A stretch of DNA of 14,818 bases from an uncultured Thermoanaerobacteraceae bacterium (GCA_937914965.1 CALGIY010000266.1:1-14818), one strand, 5' to 3'; shown: positions 7,703-14,818, numbered from the stretch's first letter. The notes: generated by a model not told the origin, from the sequence alone. Program-made: numbers and translations.

Positions 7703-8895
7703 GAGTCTCCCCTCCCTGCTTCAAGGGCTGCTTTATAACCTGTAGCAATTGCTGCTCCTGCCCCATCATGCTCAAGGTCAGGGTCATAGCCCCCAAGTAT
7801 TCTCCCTGCACAGAAAACATTGCGATATAAGACCTTCCTATCTTTATCTAAGGGCTGCAGGCGCTTATTTGCCTTAAGCCCACACCTGGCATAAGGGTAT
7901 TCCTGGTTTTCATTCACAGGAACCTCCACTGGAACCCCGAAAACCTTTTCATCGACACTCTTTTCACTAACAACAATCCCGCCACCCAAGATGCCGCCTG
8001 TTGCCAAGATAAAGCTGTCCCCCTCGACATACCTGGGATGCCCTGGTGTATCGATGTAAACACCCAAGCAGATATCGTCACTCACCCGGGTACTGATCAC
8101 CGGGAAACCCTTGATTACCTCAGCACCCTGTTGTTGAATCCGGGCCAGCATTGCCCTGCTCAAACGGATCCCCGGAACAGAGGGTGGCAATGTGGGGATT
8201 TCGATCACCGGCCTCCCCAAAGCATCCTGCAGATTCTGGTGAATATCCAGGAAGTTGTTCAGTCCAAGGACTGCCGGGAAAGCAAGACAATCCACATCTT
8301 TTGCTGTCTCCTGCAGGCTCTTGATTAAATCTGGCCAGTGGTCATCAAAGTAATATGCCAGGTCAATGCTGTTACAATTGATCTTGTCGTAGTGCAGATC
8401 TAGATCAATCGCCCTCGCCTCACAGCCTCTGCTTACCATACCAGATGCCACAAGACGGGAATTAAAATCACGATAACTGCTGAACCCCACAACCAAGACT
8501 TTTTTCTTCTTCAAAGAAACAGCGGGAAATTGACCGTTGGGCAGCAGATAGCTCGGCCGGAACCCCCCGAGAGATGTAGGCACCCATACATTCTCGCCGC
8601 TGTTCTCCTGATAGGGGCAAACAGTCTCTAGTTCACCCATCAAAAAGCGAAAGGATTCCTCTATTAAAGCTGTTCCTATCAGTGCATAGGGATGGTCTGG
8701 CCTTTCGCTCTCCAGTCTCTTAACAGCTGCCCAGGGATTTTCTTTTCCCCCATATAGATCAAGGCTGCCGCTGGCATAATAGAGCGTATTCTCACCAGCA
8801 GCAATCACCACTACCCGCCTTCCTTCTATCAAACTCTTGAGGGCAGCAGTCATTCCTGCTAAACCTGCGCCAATAACCACAACATCATATTTCAT
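7699..8895 (-). CDS. glpB: Anaerobic glycerol-3-phosphate dehydrogenase subunit B
   Basis: A 398-residue flavoprotein subunit of the GlpABC dehydrogenase, which oxidises sn-glycerol-3-phosphate to dihydroxyacetone phosphate under anaerobic conditions. The N-terminus is a dinucleotide-binding fold, YDVVVIGAGLAGM, with GAGLAG at 9-14. LATGGILGGG and a C-terminal FCAGRILGGYD...GAGAAIATGY segment complete the flavin-binding pattern. E. coli GlpB is of similar size. The start chosen is ATG at 8895, eight bases after GGGGGA, and gives the expected MKYDVVVIG start; an in-frame ATG at 8904 directly abuts the G-run. Its 5' end overlaps the end of glpA by 11 bases and its stop overlaps the glpC start, so the three genes form one operon. 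Confidence 0.94.
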   Translation of the reverse strand: MKYDVVVIGAGLAGMTAALKSLIEGRRVVVIAAGENTLYYASGSLDLYGGKENPWAAVKRLESERPDHPYALIGTALIEESFRFLMGELETVCPYQENSGENVWVPTSLGGFRPSYLLPNGQFPAVSLKKKKVLVVGFSSYRDFNSRLVASGMVSRGCEARAIDLDLHYDKINCNSIDLAYYFDDHWPDLIKSLQETAKDVDCLAFPAVLGLNNFLDIHQNLQDALGRPVIEIPTLPPSVPGIRLSRAMLARIQQQGAEVIKGFPVISTRVSDDICLGVYIDTPGHPRYVEGDSFILATGGILGGGIVVSEKSVDEKVFGVPVEVPVNENQEYPYARCGLKANKRLQPLDKDRKVLYRNVFCAGRILGGYDPDLEHDGAGAAIATGYKAALEAGRGDS

Positions 8896-10408
8896 CGGCC
8901 GCATCCCCCAACTGGAAGTTATTCAGATAGATTCCCCTGGCCAACTCATACTGTTTCAACTGGTCACCCCAAAGTGTAAAACAGCTGCCCTTACCTCTTT
9001 CAGCTAAAAATTCTTGCAGAAGCTGGCGGCATTCAGCAGCAGAAATGCGCTGGTTCTCATAGAGCAGCATCACCGCTCGCCAGATGCAAAATGTTCCCTG
9101 ACAGGGCCCCAAGCCAAGACGAGTGATCTTCCGTATGGTATGCAGATCACGACAAAAAGGAAGCTCACAGGCCCTTTCTAGATCCTGAACAGTCACTTGT
9201 TCACATTCACAAAGCATTGGCTCCTCTACAGCCAGTTTCACCTGGCCCGCGACAGGTTGGGGAAGCACTGTTTCCGCTGTTTGACAGGGGTTCTTTACAC
9301 CTAATTTTTCAGCAACAACATCAACAAGCTGCTCTGCCATCAACCTGTAGGTAGTGAGTTTCCCGCCTACAATTGAATAAAACCCGTCCACCGCATCTTT
9401 TTCATGGTTGATTACCGCAAAGCCCCGAGAAATTTCCCGGTTTTGTTCCCCATTATTGTTGTCACCGGTATACAGCGGTCGGATACCCGCAAAGGTCCTG
9501 AGTATCCTTTTTTCGCTCAGGTGATCGAACATCTCTTCACCGATGTTCAACATTTTTGTAATCTCTGCTGCTGTGGGATCCAGGTCATCAGGACTTGAAA
9601 CCGGGATATCGGTTGTGCCTAACAAACAGACCGATTTGGCGGGAACAATGATATCGCCGTCCCCTGGCTTGCGCAGCCGGTTAATCACACGCTTGGTCAA
9701 CCGCTGTGCAAAAACCACCAGTGTACCCTTCCCATATTTCATGTTCAACCTGATACCTGCTTTTGCGGCAATCGAAGCCGCCCAGGCACCTGCGGCATTA
9801 ACAACGATATCAGCGTGGATGGAATAGCTTTCTCCACTTGCCAGATCCTTGACAACTGCTCCTCTAATCTGGTTACCTGTGATGATTAACTCTTCAACCC
9901 TGGTATTAGTAAATACTTTGGCCCCTCGCTGAGTCGCCCCAGTCAAATTCATCAAAGTCAAATCAAAGGGATCCACTGCTGCATCAGGCACTGTGAAGAC
10001 CCGCTCTATATTTTGAACAGCAAGCAGTGGTTCCTCCTTTATGGCTGTTTGGATATCAATTTCCTTTACCGGAATCCCTGTTTTCCCAGCTAGATTCAGC
10101 CATTGCTCAACATATCCCGGATCGTCCCCTTTTACCTGGACAAAATAGCCGCCGGTATTTTCGATGGCCCCCTTCGCCACCGACTGCAGGATTTTGTTTT
10201 CCCGATAACACTCCGCAGCCACAGCACTATCCTTGACAAGATAACGGCATCCGCCGTGAAGAAGCCCATGGCACCGTCCAGTTGCTCCATAAGCGGGTTC
10301 TTTTTGTTCAATAAGGACAGCATCAATTCCCCTTAAGGCCAGGTCCCACAGGATACCTGCACCGGTAATGCCTCCTCCAATTACCAAAACGCCGGTCTTT
10401 ATTGTCAC
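8885..10408 (-). CDS. glpA: Anaerobic glycerol-3-phosphate dehydrogenase subunit A
   Basis: The catalytic FAD subunit, about 507 residues, slightly shorter than E. coli GlpA (542). The N-terminal FAD fold is VLVIGGGITGAG with GGGITG at 11-16, followed by the GlpA/GlpD-like stretch ATGRCHGLLHGG. The C-terminus carries a BFD-like [2Fe-2S] domain with cysteines at 400, 402, 436 and 441 (CEC, then GPCQGTFC), which separates GlpA from the aerobic GlpD. Two GTG starts are possible. I prefer 10408, spaced sensibly from AAAGGGTGAT; the GTG at 10417 lies inside that site. The gene begins 48 bases after the argH stop, with a family A repeat between them, and overlaps glpB. Readthrough from the arg genes is possible. 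No glpR, glpK or glpF lies within the window. Confidence 0.95.
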   Translation of the reverse strand: MTIKTGVLVIGGGITGAGILWDLALRGIDAVLIEQKEPAYGATGRCHGLLHGGCRYLVKDSAVAAECYRENKILQSVAKGAIENTGGYFVQVKGDDPGYVEQWLNLAGKTGIPVKEIDIQTAIKEEPLLAVQNIERVFTVPDAAVDPFDLTLMNLTGATQRGAKVFTNTRVEELIITGNQIRGAVVKDLASGESYSIHADIVVNAAGAWAASIAAKAGIRLNMKYGKGTLVVFAQRLTKRVINRLRKPGDGDIIVPAKSVCLLGTTDIPVSSPDDLDPTAAEITKMLNIGEEMFDHLSEKRILRTFAGIRPLYTGDNNNGEQNREISRGFAVINHEKDAVDGFYSIVGGKLTTYRLMAEQLVDVVAEKLGVKNPCQTAETVLPQPVAGQVKLAVEEPMLCECEQVTVQDLERACELPFCRDLHTIRKITRLGLGPCQGTFCIWRAVMLLYENQRISAAECRQLLQEFLAERGKGSCFTLWGDQLKQYELARGIYLNNFQLGDAADEI

Positions 10409-10432
10409 ACTTATCACCCTTTCTCGGGTTCT

Positions 10433-10460
10433 CGGGGTCAGGCTTGCTTTATTACTTTAA
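10433..10460 (-). repeat. 28-bp dispersed repeat, family A, copy 2 (supplies the argH stop codon)
   Basis: It is identical over 28 bases to 6258-6285. On the minus strand the repeat begins TTAAAGTAATAAAG, and the TAA at 10459-10457 is the stop codon of argH. It ends 24 bases before the preferred glpA start. The following ACCC (10416-10419) and GGGT (10426-10429) can form a small stem over the glpA ribosome site. Confidence 0.85.
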
Positions 10461-11887
10461 TGCTGGCAGTGCTGCCTGGAAGCAAGAGAACCGTCCCTCC
10501 GCTTCCGCCTCCGCTTCCCCAGCCAATCATGAAGTGCTTCCAGGGCCTGGTCTACGGCATCAGGGGCAGGCCCACCGGGCACAGATCTTCTGGCAACACA
10601 GGCTGAGATATCGATGAACTCATAGAGATCCGGGGCAAATTTCGGGGAAAACTCCTTGTATTCTTCCAGCGGGAGTTCTTCCAGGCATTTCTGCTCCTCA
10701 ATACAGCGCAGAACCACCTGCCCCACAATCCCATGAGCATCCCGAAAAGGTACACCCCTGCGTACCAGATAGTCGGCCAGGTCGGTGGCATTGGTAAAGT
10801 CCCCTCCTGCCGCCTGCCGCATGCGCTTGCGGTTCACCTGCAAAGTACTAACCAGGGGAACCATCATACTCACACAACCCTTAACTGTATCTGCGGCATC
10901 GAAGACGGCTTCCTTGTCCTCCTGGAGATCCTTATTGTAGGCCAGGGGGAGTCCTTTTAAGATTGTAAGCAGTGATACCAGGTGCCCATAGACCCTTCCG
11001 GTCCTCCCCCGAATCAACTCCGCCATATCGGGATTCTTCTTCTGAGGCATAATGCTGCTGCCGGTGGTGTAGGCATCATCCATCTCCACAAACTTAAACT
11101 CACTGCTCGACCACAAGATCAATTCCTCGCAAAAGCGGCTGAGATGCATCATGATCAGTGACAGCGCAAAAAGAAACTCCGCTGCGTAATCCCGGTCGGA
11201 AACAGCATCCAATGTATTGCTGCAGATCCCGCGAAAACCAAGTTCCTGAGCAGCAAACTCCCGGTCCACCGGAAAGGTGGTCCCGGCCAGGGCACCTGCT
11301 CCCAGAGGAGAAAGATCCATTCTGCCTAGACAGTCCTCCAGCCGCCCGTAGTCCCGGCGCAGCATCTCACAGTAGGCCAGAAGGTGGTGTGCAAAGGTCA
11401 CCGGCTGTGCCCGCTGCAGGTGAGTATAGCCCGGCATAATCAAATCCTTTGATTTCTCTGCACGTTCCATCAAGGCGGAGATCAACAGCAAAAGTTTATC
11501 CCTCAGATCGCAGCTCTCCTCTTTCAAATAGAGGCGAAAGTCTGTAGCTACCTGGTCATTCCTGCTCCTGGCGGTGTGAAGCTTTTTCCCCGCATCCCCC
11601 ACCTTTTCCACCAGGCGGGCTTCAATAAAGGAATGGATATCCTCCTCCACTCCTTCCTCTGGGCAGAGTTTCCCAGACTCGATCTCTTCAAGGATCTCAT
11701 TTAACCCACTGACCAGGGTTTCCGTTTCATCTGTGGTGATGATCCCTTGGCGCCCCAGCATCCGGGCATGGGCGATGGAACCTTTTATATCTTGCCTATA
11801 AAGGCGAGCATCAAAGGGCAGCGAATTGAGGAAGGTAGCGGCATCCCCCGCCAACTCCCTTGTAAACCTGCCTCCCCATAGTTTCAT
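10457..11887 (-). CDS. argH: Argininosuccinate lyase
   Basis: Splits argininosuccinate into arginine and fumarate, the last step of arginine synthesis. This 476-residue protein of the fumarase/aspartase superfamily starts MKLWGGRF, has TARSRNDQ (105-112), THLQRAQP with the general-acid/base histidine region (155-162), and the superfamily signature GSSIMPQKKNPD (276-287). ATG at 11887 follows GGGAGGT by six bases. It lies 19 bases after argG and is surely cotranscribed. Oddity: the usual end of the protein comes near residue 456 (ALHDWLG). The last 20 residues are a basic tail, KRRRKRR then DGSLASRQHCQH, encoded by the 29-bp hairpin repeat and the start of family A copy 2. Typical family members are about 455-465 residues. 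The enzyme is expected to work, since the catalytic core is intact. Confidence 0.97.
   Translation of the reverse strand: MKLWGGRFTRELAGDAATFLNSLPFDARLYRQDIKGSIAHARMLGRQGIITTDETETLVSGLNEILEEIESGKLCPEEGVEEDIHSFIEARLVEKVGDAGKKLHTARSRNDQVATDFRLYLKEESCDLRDKLLLLISALMERAEKSKDLIMPGYTHLQRAQPVTFAHHLLAYCEMLRRDYGRLEDCLGRMDLSPLGAGALAGTTFPVDREFAAQELGFRGICSNTLDAVSDRDYAAEFLFALSLIMMHLSRFCEELILWSSSEFKFVEMDDAYTTGSSIMPQKKNPDMAELIRGRTGRVYGHLVSLLTILKGLPLAYNKDLQEDKEAVFDAADTVKGCVSMMVPLVSTLQVNRKRMRQAAGGDFTNATDLADYLVRRGVPFRDAHGIVGQVVLRCIEEQKCLEELPLEEYKEFSPKFAPDLYEFIDISACVARRSVPGGPAPDAVDQALEALHDWLGKRRRKRRDGSLASRQHCQH
10478..10506 (-). repeat. 29-bp hairpin repeat, family B, inside the argH 3' end
   Basis: GGAAGC (10478-10483) and GCTTCC (10501-10506) are reverse complements around a GAACCGTCCC core. 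The 29 bases match the reverse complement of 14238-14266 at 26 positions. It is read in frame as part of the argH tail (GGGACGGTTCTCTTGCTTCC gives the residues ending DGSLAS). A second CCTCCGCTTCC copy at 10508-10518 follows the one at 10496-10506 after one base, so the edge has been duplicated. Confidence 0.8.
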
Positions 11888-11906
11888 TTAAATACCTCCC
11901 TTGTGT

Positions 11907-13109
11907 TTATTCCCGTTCCTTTTTCATCAAGGCCCGCACCTTCAAGGGAAGTGCAAAGAGGTTGATGAAGCCTTCCGAATCTTTGTGGTCATAAAGTTCG
12001 CTGTACCCGAAAGAGGCGATCCCCTGGTTGTAGAGGGAATAGGGCGAGGTGATCGCAACTGAGGCGCAGTTACCTTTGTAAAGCTTCATTTTGACCGTAC
12101 CTGTAACGGTTTTCTGGGTTTCACTCACAAAGGCATCCAGTGCCTCCCGTAGTGGTGAGTACCAGAGCCCATCATAGACCAGTTCCGCATATCGCTGGGC
12201 CACCAGTTCCTTGAAGTGCATGGTGTCCCGGTCCAGGGTAAGGCTTTCCAGGGCACGGTGAGCACTGTAGAGCACTGTACCTCCTGGTGTCTCATAAACA
12301 CCCCGGGACTTCATCCCTACCAGCCTGTTCTCCACGATATCCAGGATTCCCACACCATTCTCCCCAGCTATTTTATTCAATGTGCGAACCAGAGATGCCC
12401 CATCATACTCTTTTCCATCAACCGTCTTCGGAACCCCCTGCTCAAAGCCGATTTCCACAAATGTAGGCTCATCGGGCGCCTTCTCTGGAGGGGTGATCAG
12501 CAGGTAAAGGTCATCTTGTGGTGAATTAGCCGGATCCTCCAGGTCAGACCCCTCATGGCTCAGGTGCCAGATGTTGCGGTCCACACTGTAGGGCCGTTCC
12601 TTGACCACAGGCACATCGATCCCCCGGGCCTGGGCATAGGCGATCTCATCTTCCCGGGATTGTAGATCCCACATCCGCCAGGGGGCAATGATCTTCAGAT
12701 CTGGGTCCAGGGCATGGATAGTCACCTCGAAACGCACCTGGTCGTTCCCCTTCCCGGTAGCGCCGTGGACAATAGCATCGGCCCCCTCCTGGTGAGCGAT
12801 ATCTACCAGGCATTTGGCGATCAAGGGTCGGGCAAAAGAAGTCCCCAGCAGGTACTCCTCATAAATAGCCCCCGCCTTCAGGGTCGGAAAGATAAAGTCA
12901 TCTACAAACTCACTGGTCAGGTCTTTGATGTAGAGTTTGCTGGCGCCGGTCTTTAAGGCTCGCTCCTCCAGGCCATCCAGTTCCTCCTCCTGCCCCACAT
13001 CTGCAGCAAAGCAAATCACCTCACAGCCAAAGTTCTCTTTCAGCCAAGGGATGATCACAGAAGTATCAAGTCCTCCAGAATAGGCCAACACAACCTTATT
13101 CAGCTTCAT
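11907..13109 (-). CDS. argG: Argininosuccinate synthase
   Basis: Joins citrulline and aspartate using ATP to give argininosuccinate. The 400-residue length is typical. The N-terminal ATP pyrophosphatase loop AYSGGLDTS lies at 9-17, [10 protein letters not shown] follows, and the conserved [14 protein letters not shown] stretch is at 114-127; the tetramerising C-terminal region is complete. Start ATG at 13109 gives the standard [13 protein letters not shown], but its own ribosome site is weak, an AGG about eight bases upstream. A perfect AAGGAGGTG lies 48 bases upstream instead, and the weak site sits in an inverted repeat, which suggests translational control (described separately). The gene follows argF by 164 bases and precedes argH by 19. 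Confidence 0.97.
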   Translation of the reverse strand: MKLNKVVLAYSGGLDTSVIIPWLKENFGCEVICFAADVGQEEELDGLEERALKTGASKLYIKDLTSEFVDDFIFPTLKAGAIYEEYLLGTSFARPLIAKCLVDIAHQEGADAIVHGATGKGNDQVRFEVTIHALDPDLKIIAPWRMWDLQSREDEIAYAQARGIDVPVVKERPYSVDRNIWHLSHEGSDLEDPANSPQDDLYLLITPPEKAPDEPTFVEIGFEQGVPKTVDGKEYDGASLVRTLNKIAGENGVGILDIVENRLVGMKSRGVYETPGGTVLYSAHRALESLTLDRDTMHFKELVAQRYAELVYDGLWYSPLREALDAFVSETQKTVTGTVKMKLYKGNCASVAITSPYSLYNQGIASFGYSELYDHKDSEGFINLFALPLKVRALMKKERE

Positions 13110-13165
13110 ATTGTCTGCCTGGTTCCCCCGCAGTCACAGCTGTGAAAACCAGGCCGCACCTCCTT
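13096..13165 (-). promoter_or_regulatory. argG leader: strong SD, inverted repeat, possible leader peptide
   Basis: On the minus strand a perfect AAGGAGGTG (13165-13157) lies far from the argG ATG. GCCTGGTT/AACCAGGC inverted repeats (13154-13147 and 13124-13117) enclose a 12-bp palindrome TCACAGCTGTGA (13134-13145), and the downstream arm contains the only AGG near the argG start. Six bases after the SD core, CTG at 13152 opens an 18-codon frame that ends at TAA 13098-13096, just inside argG. That arrangement would suit coupling or attenuation, but a CTG start is rare and nothing here proves translation. No clear ARG box was seen. Confidence 0.35.
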
Positions 13166-13203
13166 CTATTTCTCCAATTATTTCTTCGTCTAGCCCCTTT
13201 ACT

Positions 13204-13231
13204 CGGGGTCAGGCTTTTATTATTGCTTTAA
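13204..13231 (-). repeat. 28-bp dispersed repeat, family A, diverged copy 3
   Basis: It shares CGGGGTCAGGCTT at the plus-strand start and CTTTAA at the end with copies 1 and 2, differing at four positions in between. It lies in the argF-argG gap in the same orientation as the genes. CCCC (13194-13197) and GGGG (13205-13208) can pair, like the mini-hairpin beside copy 1. Confidence 0.75.
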
Positions 13232-13273
13232 CGGTTTGCTGTTTTTCTGATCTAATCGGTACAAGGTTTTCGT

Positions 13274-14221
13274 TTACATCATCAAAGCCATGATAGCCTT
13301 ATGGGCATGCAGCCGGTTTTCCGCTTCATCGAAAACCACTGAATGGGGACCATCAATCACCTCATCGGTGATTTCCTCACCGCGGTGAGCCGGTAGACAG
13401 TGCAGAACAATGGCACCAGGAGCCGCTTTCTGCAGCAGTTCTGTATTGATCTGATAATGCTTGAATGCCTCTATTCTTTCATCCTGCTCTTTTTCCTGAC
13501 CCATACTCGCCCAGATGTCAGCGTAGAGCACATCTGCATCCTGGACCGCCTTCACCGGGTCTTCCACTACATCAAGCTGTACTCCGATTTTGGCGGCGAC
13601 ATCCTTCGCTCCCGCCAAAATTTTTGCATCAGGCTCATACCCTGAAGGGCAGGCGATGGTCATCTGCACACCCAATTTGGCGCAGATCTGCAGCAGGGAG
13701 TGAGATACATTGTTTCCATCCCCAATGAAGGCAAGCTTCAGCCCCGCCAGTTTTCCCTTGTGCTCCTCTACGGTGAGCAGGTCAGCAATCACCTGGGTGG
13801 GGTGCACGAGATCGGTCAGCCCGTTAATCACCGGGATAGAGGCATACTGGGCCAATTCATCCACATCACTCTGGTCAAAGGTCCTGATCATGATCCCGTC
13901 CAGGTACCGCTCCAGGGTACGCGCTGTATCGGGCAGCGACTCTCCCCGGCGCAGCTGGATATCTTGAGCGCTTAGAAAGAGGGGATAACCACCGAGCTGG
14001 TACATCCCCACCTCAAAAGAAACCCTGGTTCTGGTTGAAGGCTTGGTGAAGATCATCCCCAAGGCCTTCCCCTGGAGAACTGGGTGGGGGATACCCTCTT
14101 TTAACTCCTTTTTCAAGTCATGGGCAGCATCTAAAATCAACCGAATCTCCTCACTGGTAAAATCGGAAATGGTCAAAAAGTCGCGCCCTTTCAAACTTTT
14201 ATCCAAATAAGCTCCAGCCAT
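13274..14221 (-). CDS. argF: Ornithine carbamoyltransferase
   Basis: Transfers the carbamoyl group from carbamoyl phosphate to ornithine, giving citrulline. The 315-residue cytosolic enzyme shows the carbamoyl-phosphate motif STRTR (62-66), HPTQ (140-143), the ornithine-binding SMG loop (239-241) and HCLPAHRGEEI (274-284), all intact, and has the usual length. The start chosen is ATG at 14221, nine bases after GGAG; the GTG one codon upstream is six bases from the same site and cannot be ruled out. The ribosome site directly abuts a 29-bp hairpin repeat, one of two in tandem, in the 170-base gap after argD. argG follows downstream. Its place between argD and argG supports the biosynthetic (anabolic) role rather than a catabolic arcB role. 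Confidence 0.97.
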   Translation of the reverse strand: MAGAYLDKSLKGRDFLTISDFTSEEIRLILDAAHDLKKELKEGIPHPVLQGKALGMIFTKPSTRTRVSFEVGMYQLGGYPLFLSAQDIQLRRGESLPDTARTLERYLDGIMIRTFDQSDVDELAQYASIPVINGLTDLVHPTQVIADLLTVEEHKGKLAGLKLAFIGDGNNVSHSLLQICAKLGVQMTIACPSGYEPDAKILAGAKDVAAKIGVQLDVVEDPVKAVQDADVLYADIWASMGQEKEQDERIEAFKHYQINTELLQKAAPGAIVLHCLPAHRGEEITDEVIDGPHSVVFDEAENRLHAHKAIMALMM

Positions 14222-14237
14222 CACTTACATCTCCTCT

Positions 14238-14266
14238 GGAAGCACAGGGACGGTCCTCTTGCTTCC
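14238..14266 (+). repeat. 29-bp hairpin repeat, family B, next to the argF ribosome site
   Basis: GGAAGCA (14238-14244) and TGCTTCC (14260-14266) pair, and the middle GGAC-G-GTCC (14248-14256) pairs around the same centre at 14252, so the whole 29 bases make one imperfect hairpin. It differs from the next copy (14289-14317) at one position. On the transcript its foot ends next to the AGAGGAG of argF. Confidence 0.85.
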
Positions 14267-14288
14267 CTTTTATTTTGCAGCTGCTTTA

Positions 14289-14317
14289 GGAAGCACGGGG
14301 ACGGTCCTCTTGCTTCC
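14289..14317 (+). repeat. 29-bp hairpin repeat, family B, second tandem copy
   Basis: It matches 14238-14266 at 28 of 29 positions (CACGGGG in place of CACAGGG) and keeps the GGAAGCA/TGCTTCC ends and the GGAC-G-GTCC middle. It lies in the second of the two tandem units between argD and argF. Confidence 0.85.
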
Positions 14318-14394
14318 TCTCATGCTTCCTTATATTTTGCAGCTGCTTTAGAACTAGTGTTGTCAGTTCCCGCAAGTTCCCAAATCTAAAGTTC

Positions 14395-14818
14395 CTATTT
14401 AATATCCTGAAAAATCATGAATGCATCATCAAGGATCCCTAATGCTTCATCCACATCTTCCTTCTTGGTAATCAAAGGAGGCAGGAAGCGGATCACCCTC
14501 CCGGCAGTACAGTTAATGAGCAGACCCCGCTCCTGGCAGAGTGTAACCAGATCTTTGCCGGGCCGGTCCAACTCCATCCCCAGCAGCATTCCCATCCCCC
14601 GCACCTGTTGGATGCAGGAAAACTTCTCTTGTAGTTTTTCCAAAGAGGCTTTCAAATACCCCCCGGTCCTGGCTGCATTGTCTACAAGCCCATCATCTTG
14701 GAGCACCTTGAGGACCGCCCCTGCCGCCGCACTGGCCACCGGGTTACCCCCGAAAGTGGAACCATGGGTACCGGGCTGGAAAACCTGAGCCACCTCTTCT
14801 CGGGCTACTGCAGCCCCG
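14395..14818 (-). CDS. argD: Acetylornithine aminotransferase (C-terminal part, cut by window edge)
   Basis: A PLP-dependent class III aminotransferase that makes N-acetylornithine in arginine synthesis; related enzymes can also act on succinyl-diaminopimelate. Only about the last 140 residues are present, and the frame stays open through the right edge (AAVAREEVAQVFQPG), so the start and the PLP lysine lie outside. Seen here is FQPGTHGSTFGGNPVASAAA, the typical ArgD stretch after the PLP lysine region, then GMGMLLGMEL and the C-terminal VIRFLPPLIT segment. An internal GTG at 14793 is not the start. The stop is TAG at 14395. argF begins about 173 bases downstream, beyond the tandem repeats. 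The neighbours make argD the right choice among class III aminotransferases. Confidence 0.95.
   Translation of the reverse strand, partial: GAAVAREEVAQVFQPGTHGSTFGGNPVASAAAGAVLKVLQDDGLVDNAARTGGYLKASLEKLQEKFSCIQQVRGMGMLLGMELDRPGKDLVTLCQERGLLINCTAGRVIRFLPPLITKKEDVDEALGILDDAFMIFQDIK

Larger units (their letters stand above)
14238..14350. repeat. Tandem duplication of a hairpin-bearing unit in the argD-argF gap
   Basis: Unit 1 (14238-14288, 51 bases) and unit 2 (14289-14350, 62 bases) each hold the 29-bp hairpin followed by an identical 18-base segment TATTTTGCAGCTGCTTTA (14271-14288, 14333-14350), which contains the palindrome GCAGCTGC. Unit 2 is longer because of extra bases that include a partial ATGCTTCC duplicate. 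Confidence 0.8.

Noticed and set aside
13141..13210. Open minus-strand frame of over 20 codons ending at TGA 13136-13134 upstream of argG, looking faintly protein-like (Glu/Ile/Gly-rich)
   Set aside because: It has no ATG, GTG or TTG start, and its composition follows from the purine-rich Shine-Dalgarno region. It also opens inside a family A repeat.
13110..14394. ARG boxes or an arginine T-box upstream of argF or argG
   Set aside because: I saw neither a clear TNTGAATWWWWATTCANA-like pair nor T-box landmarks; the gaps are short and dominated by repeats.

Overview
All eleven genes in this window lie on the minus strand, so transcription runs from the right edge to the left. The sequence looks like a chromosomal stretch of an anaerobic Bacillota (Clostridia-like) bacterium. 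The pointers are the linked argD-argF-argG-argH order, the three-subunit anaerobic glycerol-3-phosphate dehydrogenase (glpABC), a Rad50-like ATPase with a central membrane hairpin of the kind seen in Bacillota YhaN proteins, strong GGAGG-type ribosome sites with some GTG/TTG starts, and moderate GC content (judged by eye). The genus cannot be told from this sequence.

Layout in transcription order. (1) Arginine block, 14818-10457: 3' part of argD (cut by the window edge), argF, argG, argH. These are the last steps from acetylornithine aminotransferase through ornithine carbamoyltransferase and argininosuccinate synthase to argininosuccinate lyase. (2) Glycerol block, 10408-6500: glpA, glpB, glpC, which overlap each other and form an evident operon for anaerobic oxidation of glycerol-3-phosphate. 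(3) DNA maintenance block, 6234-202: an SbcD/YhaO-like metallophosphoesterase, an SbcC/YhaN-like coiled-coil ATPase one base downstream, a YbaK-family aminoacyl-tRNA deacylase-like protein, and an XPD-type Fe-S helicase of the DinG/YoaA family.

The coding content is mostly ordinary. The less ordinary part is the DNA between the genes: four of the gaps and the left edge carry small dispersed repeats. There are at least two families: a 28-bp CGGGGTCAGG... element (three copies) and a 29-bp hairpin with a GGGACGGTYC core (three full copies and two related ones). One copy of each runs into the 3' end of argH, so the lyase carries a basic tail made from repeat DNA and takes its stop codon from the other repeat. 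Two tandem copies abut the argF ribosome site. The argG leader holds a perfect Shine-Dalgarno not matched to any AUG, plus an inverted repeat that would hide the real argG site.

No mobile-element gene, CRISPR array, rRNA or tRNA was seen, and no gene-free stretch exceeds 300 bases. I found no convincing new multi-gene system. The best candidates for follow-up are the repeat families, the argH tail, the argG leader and the membrane-hairpin ATPase.
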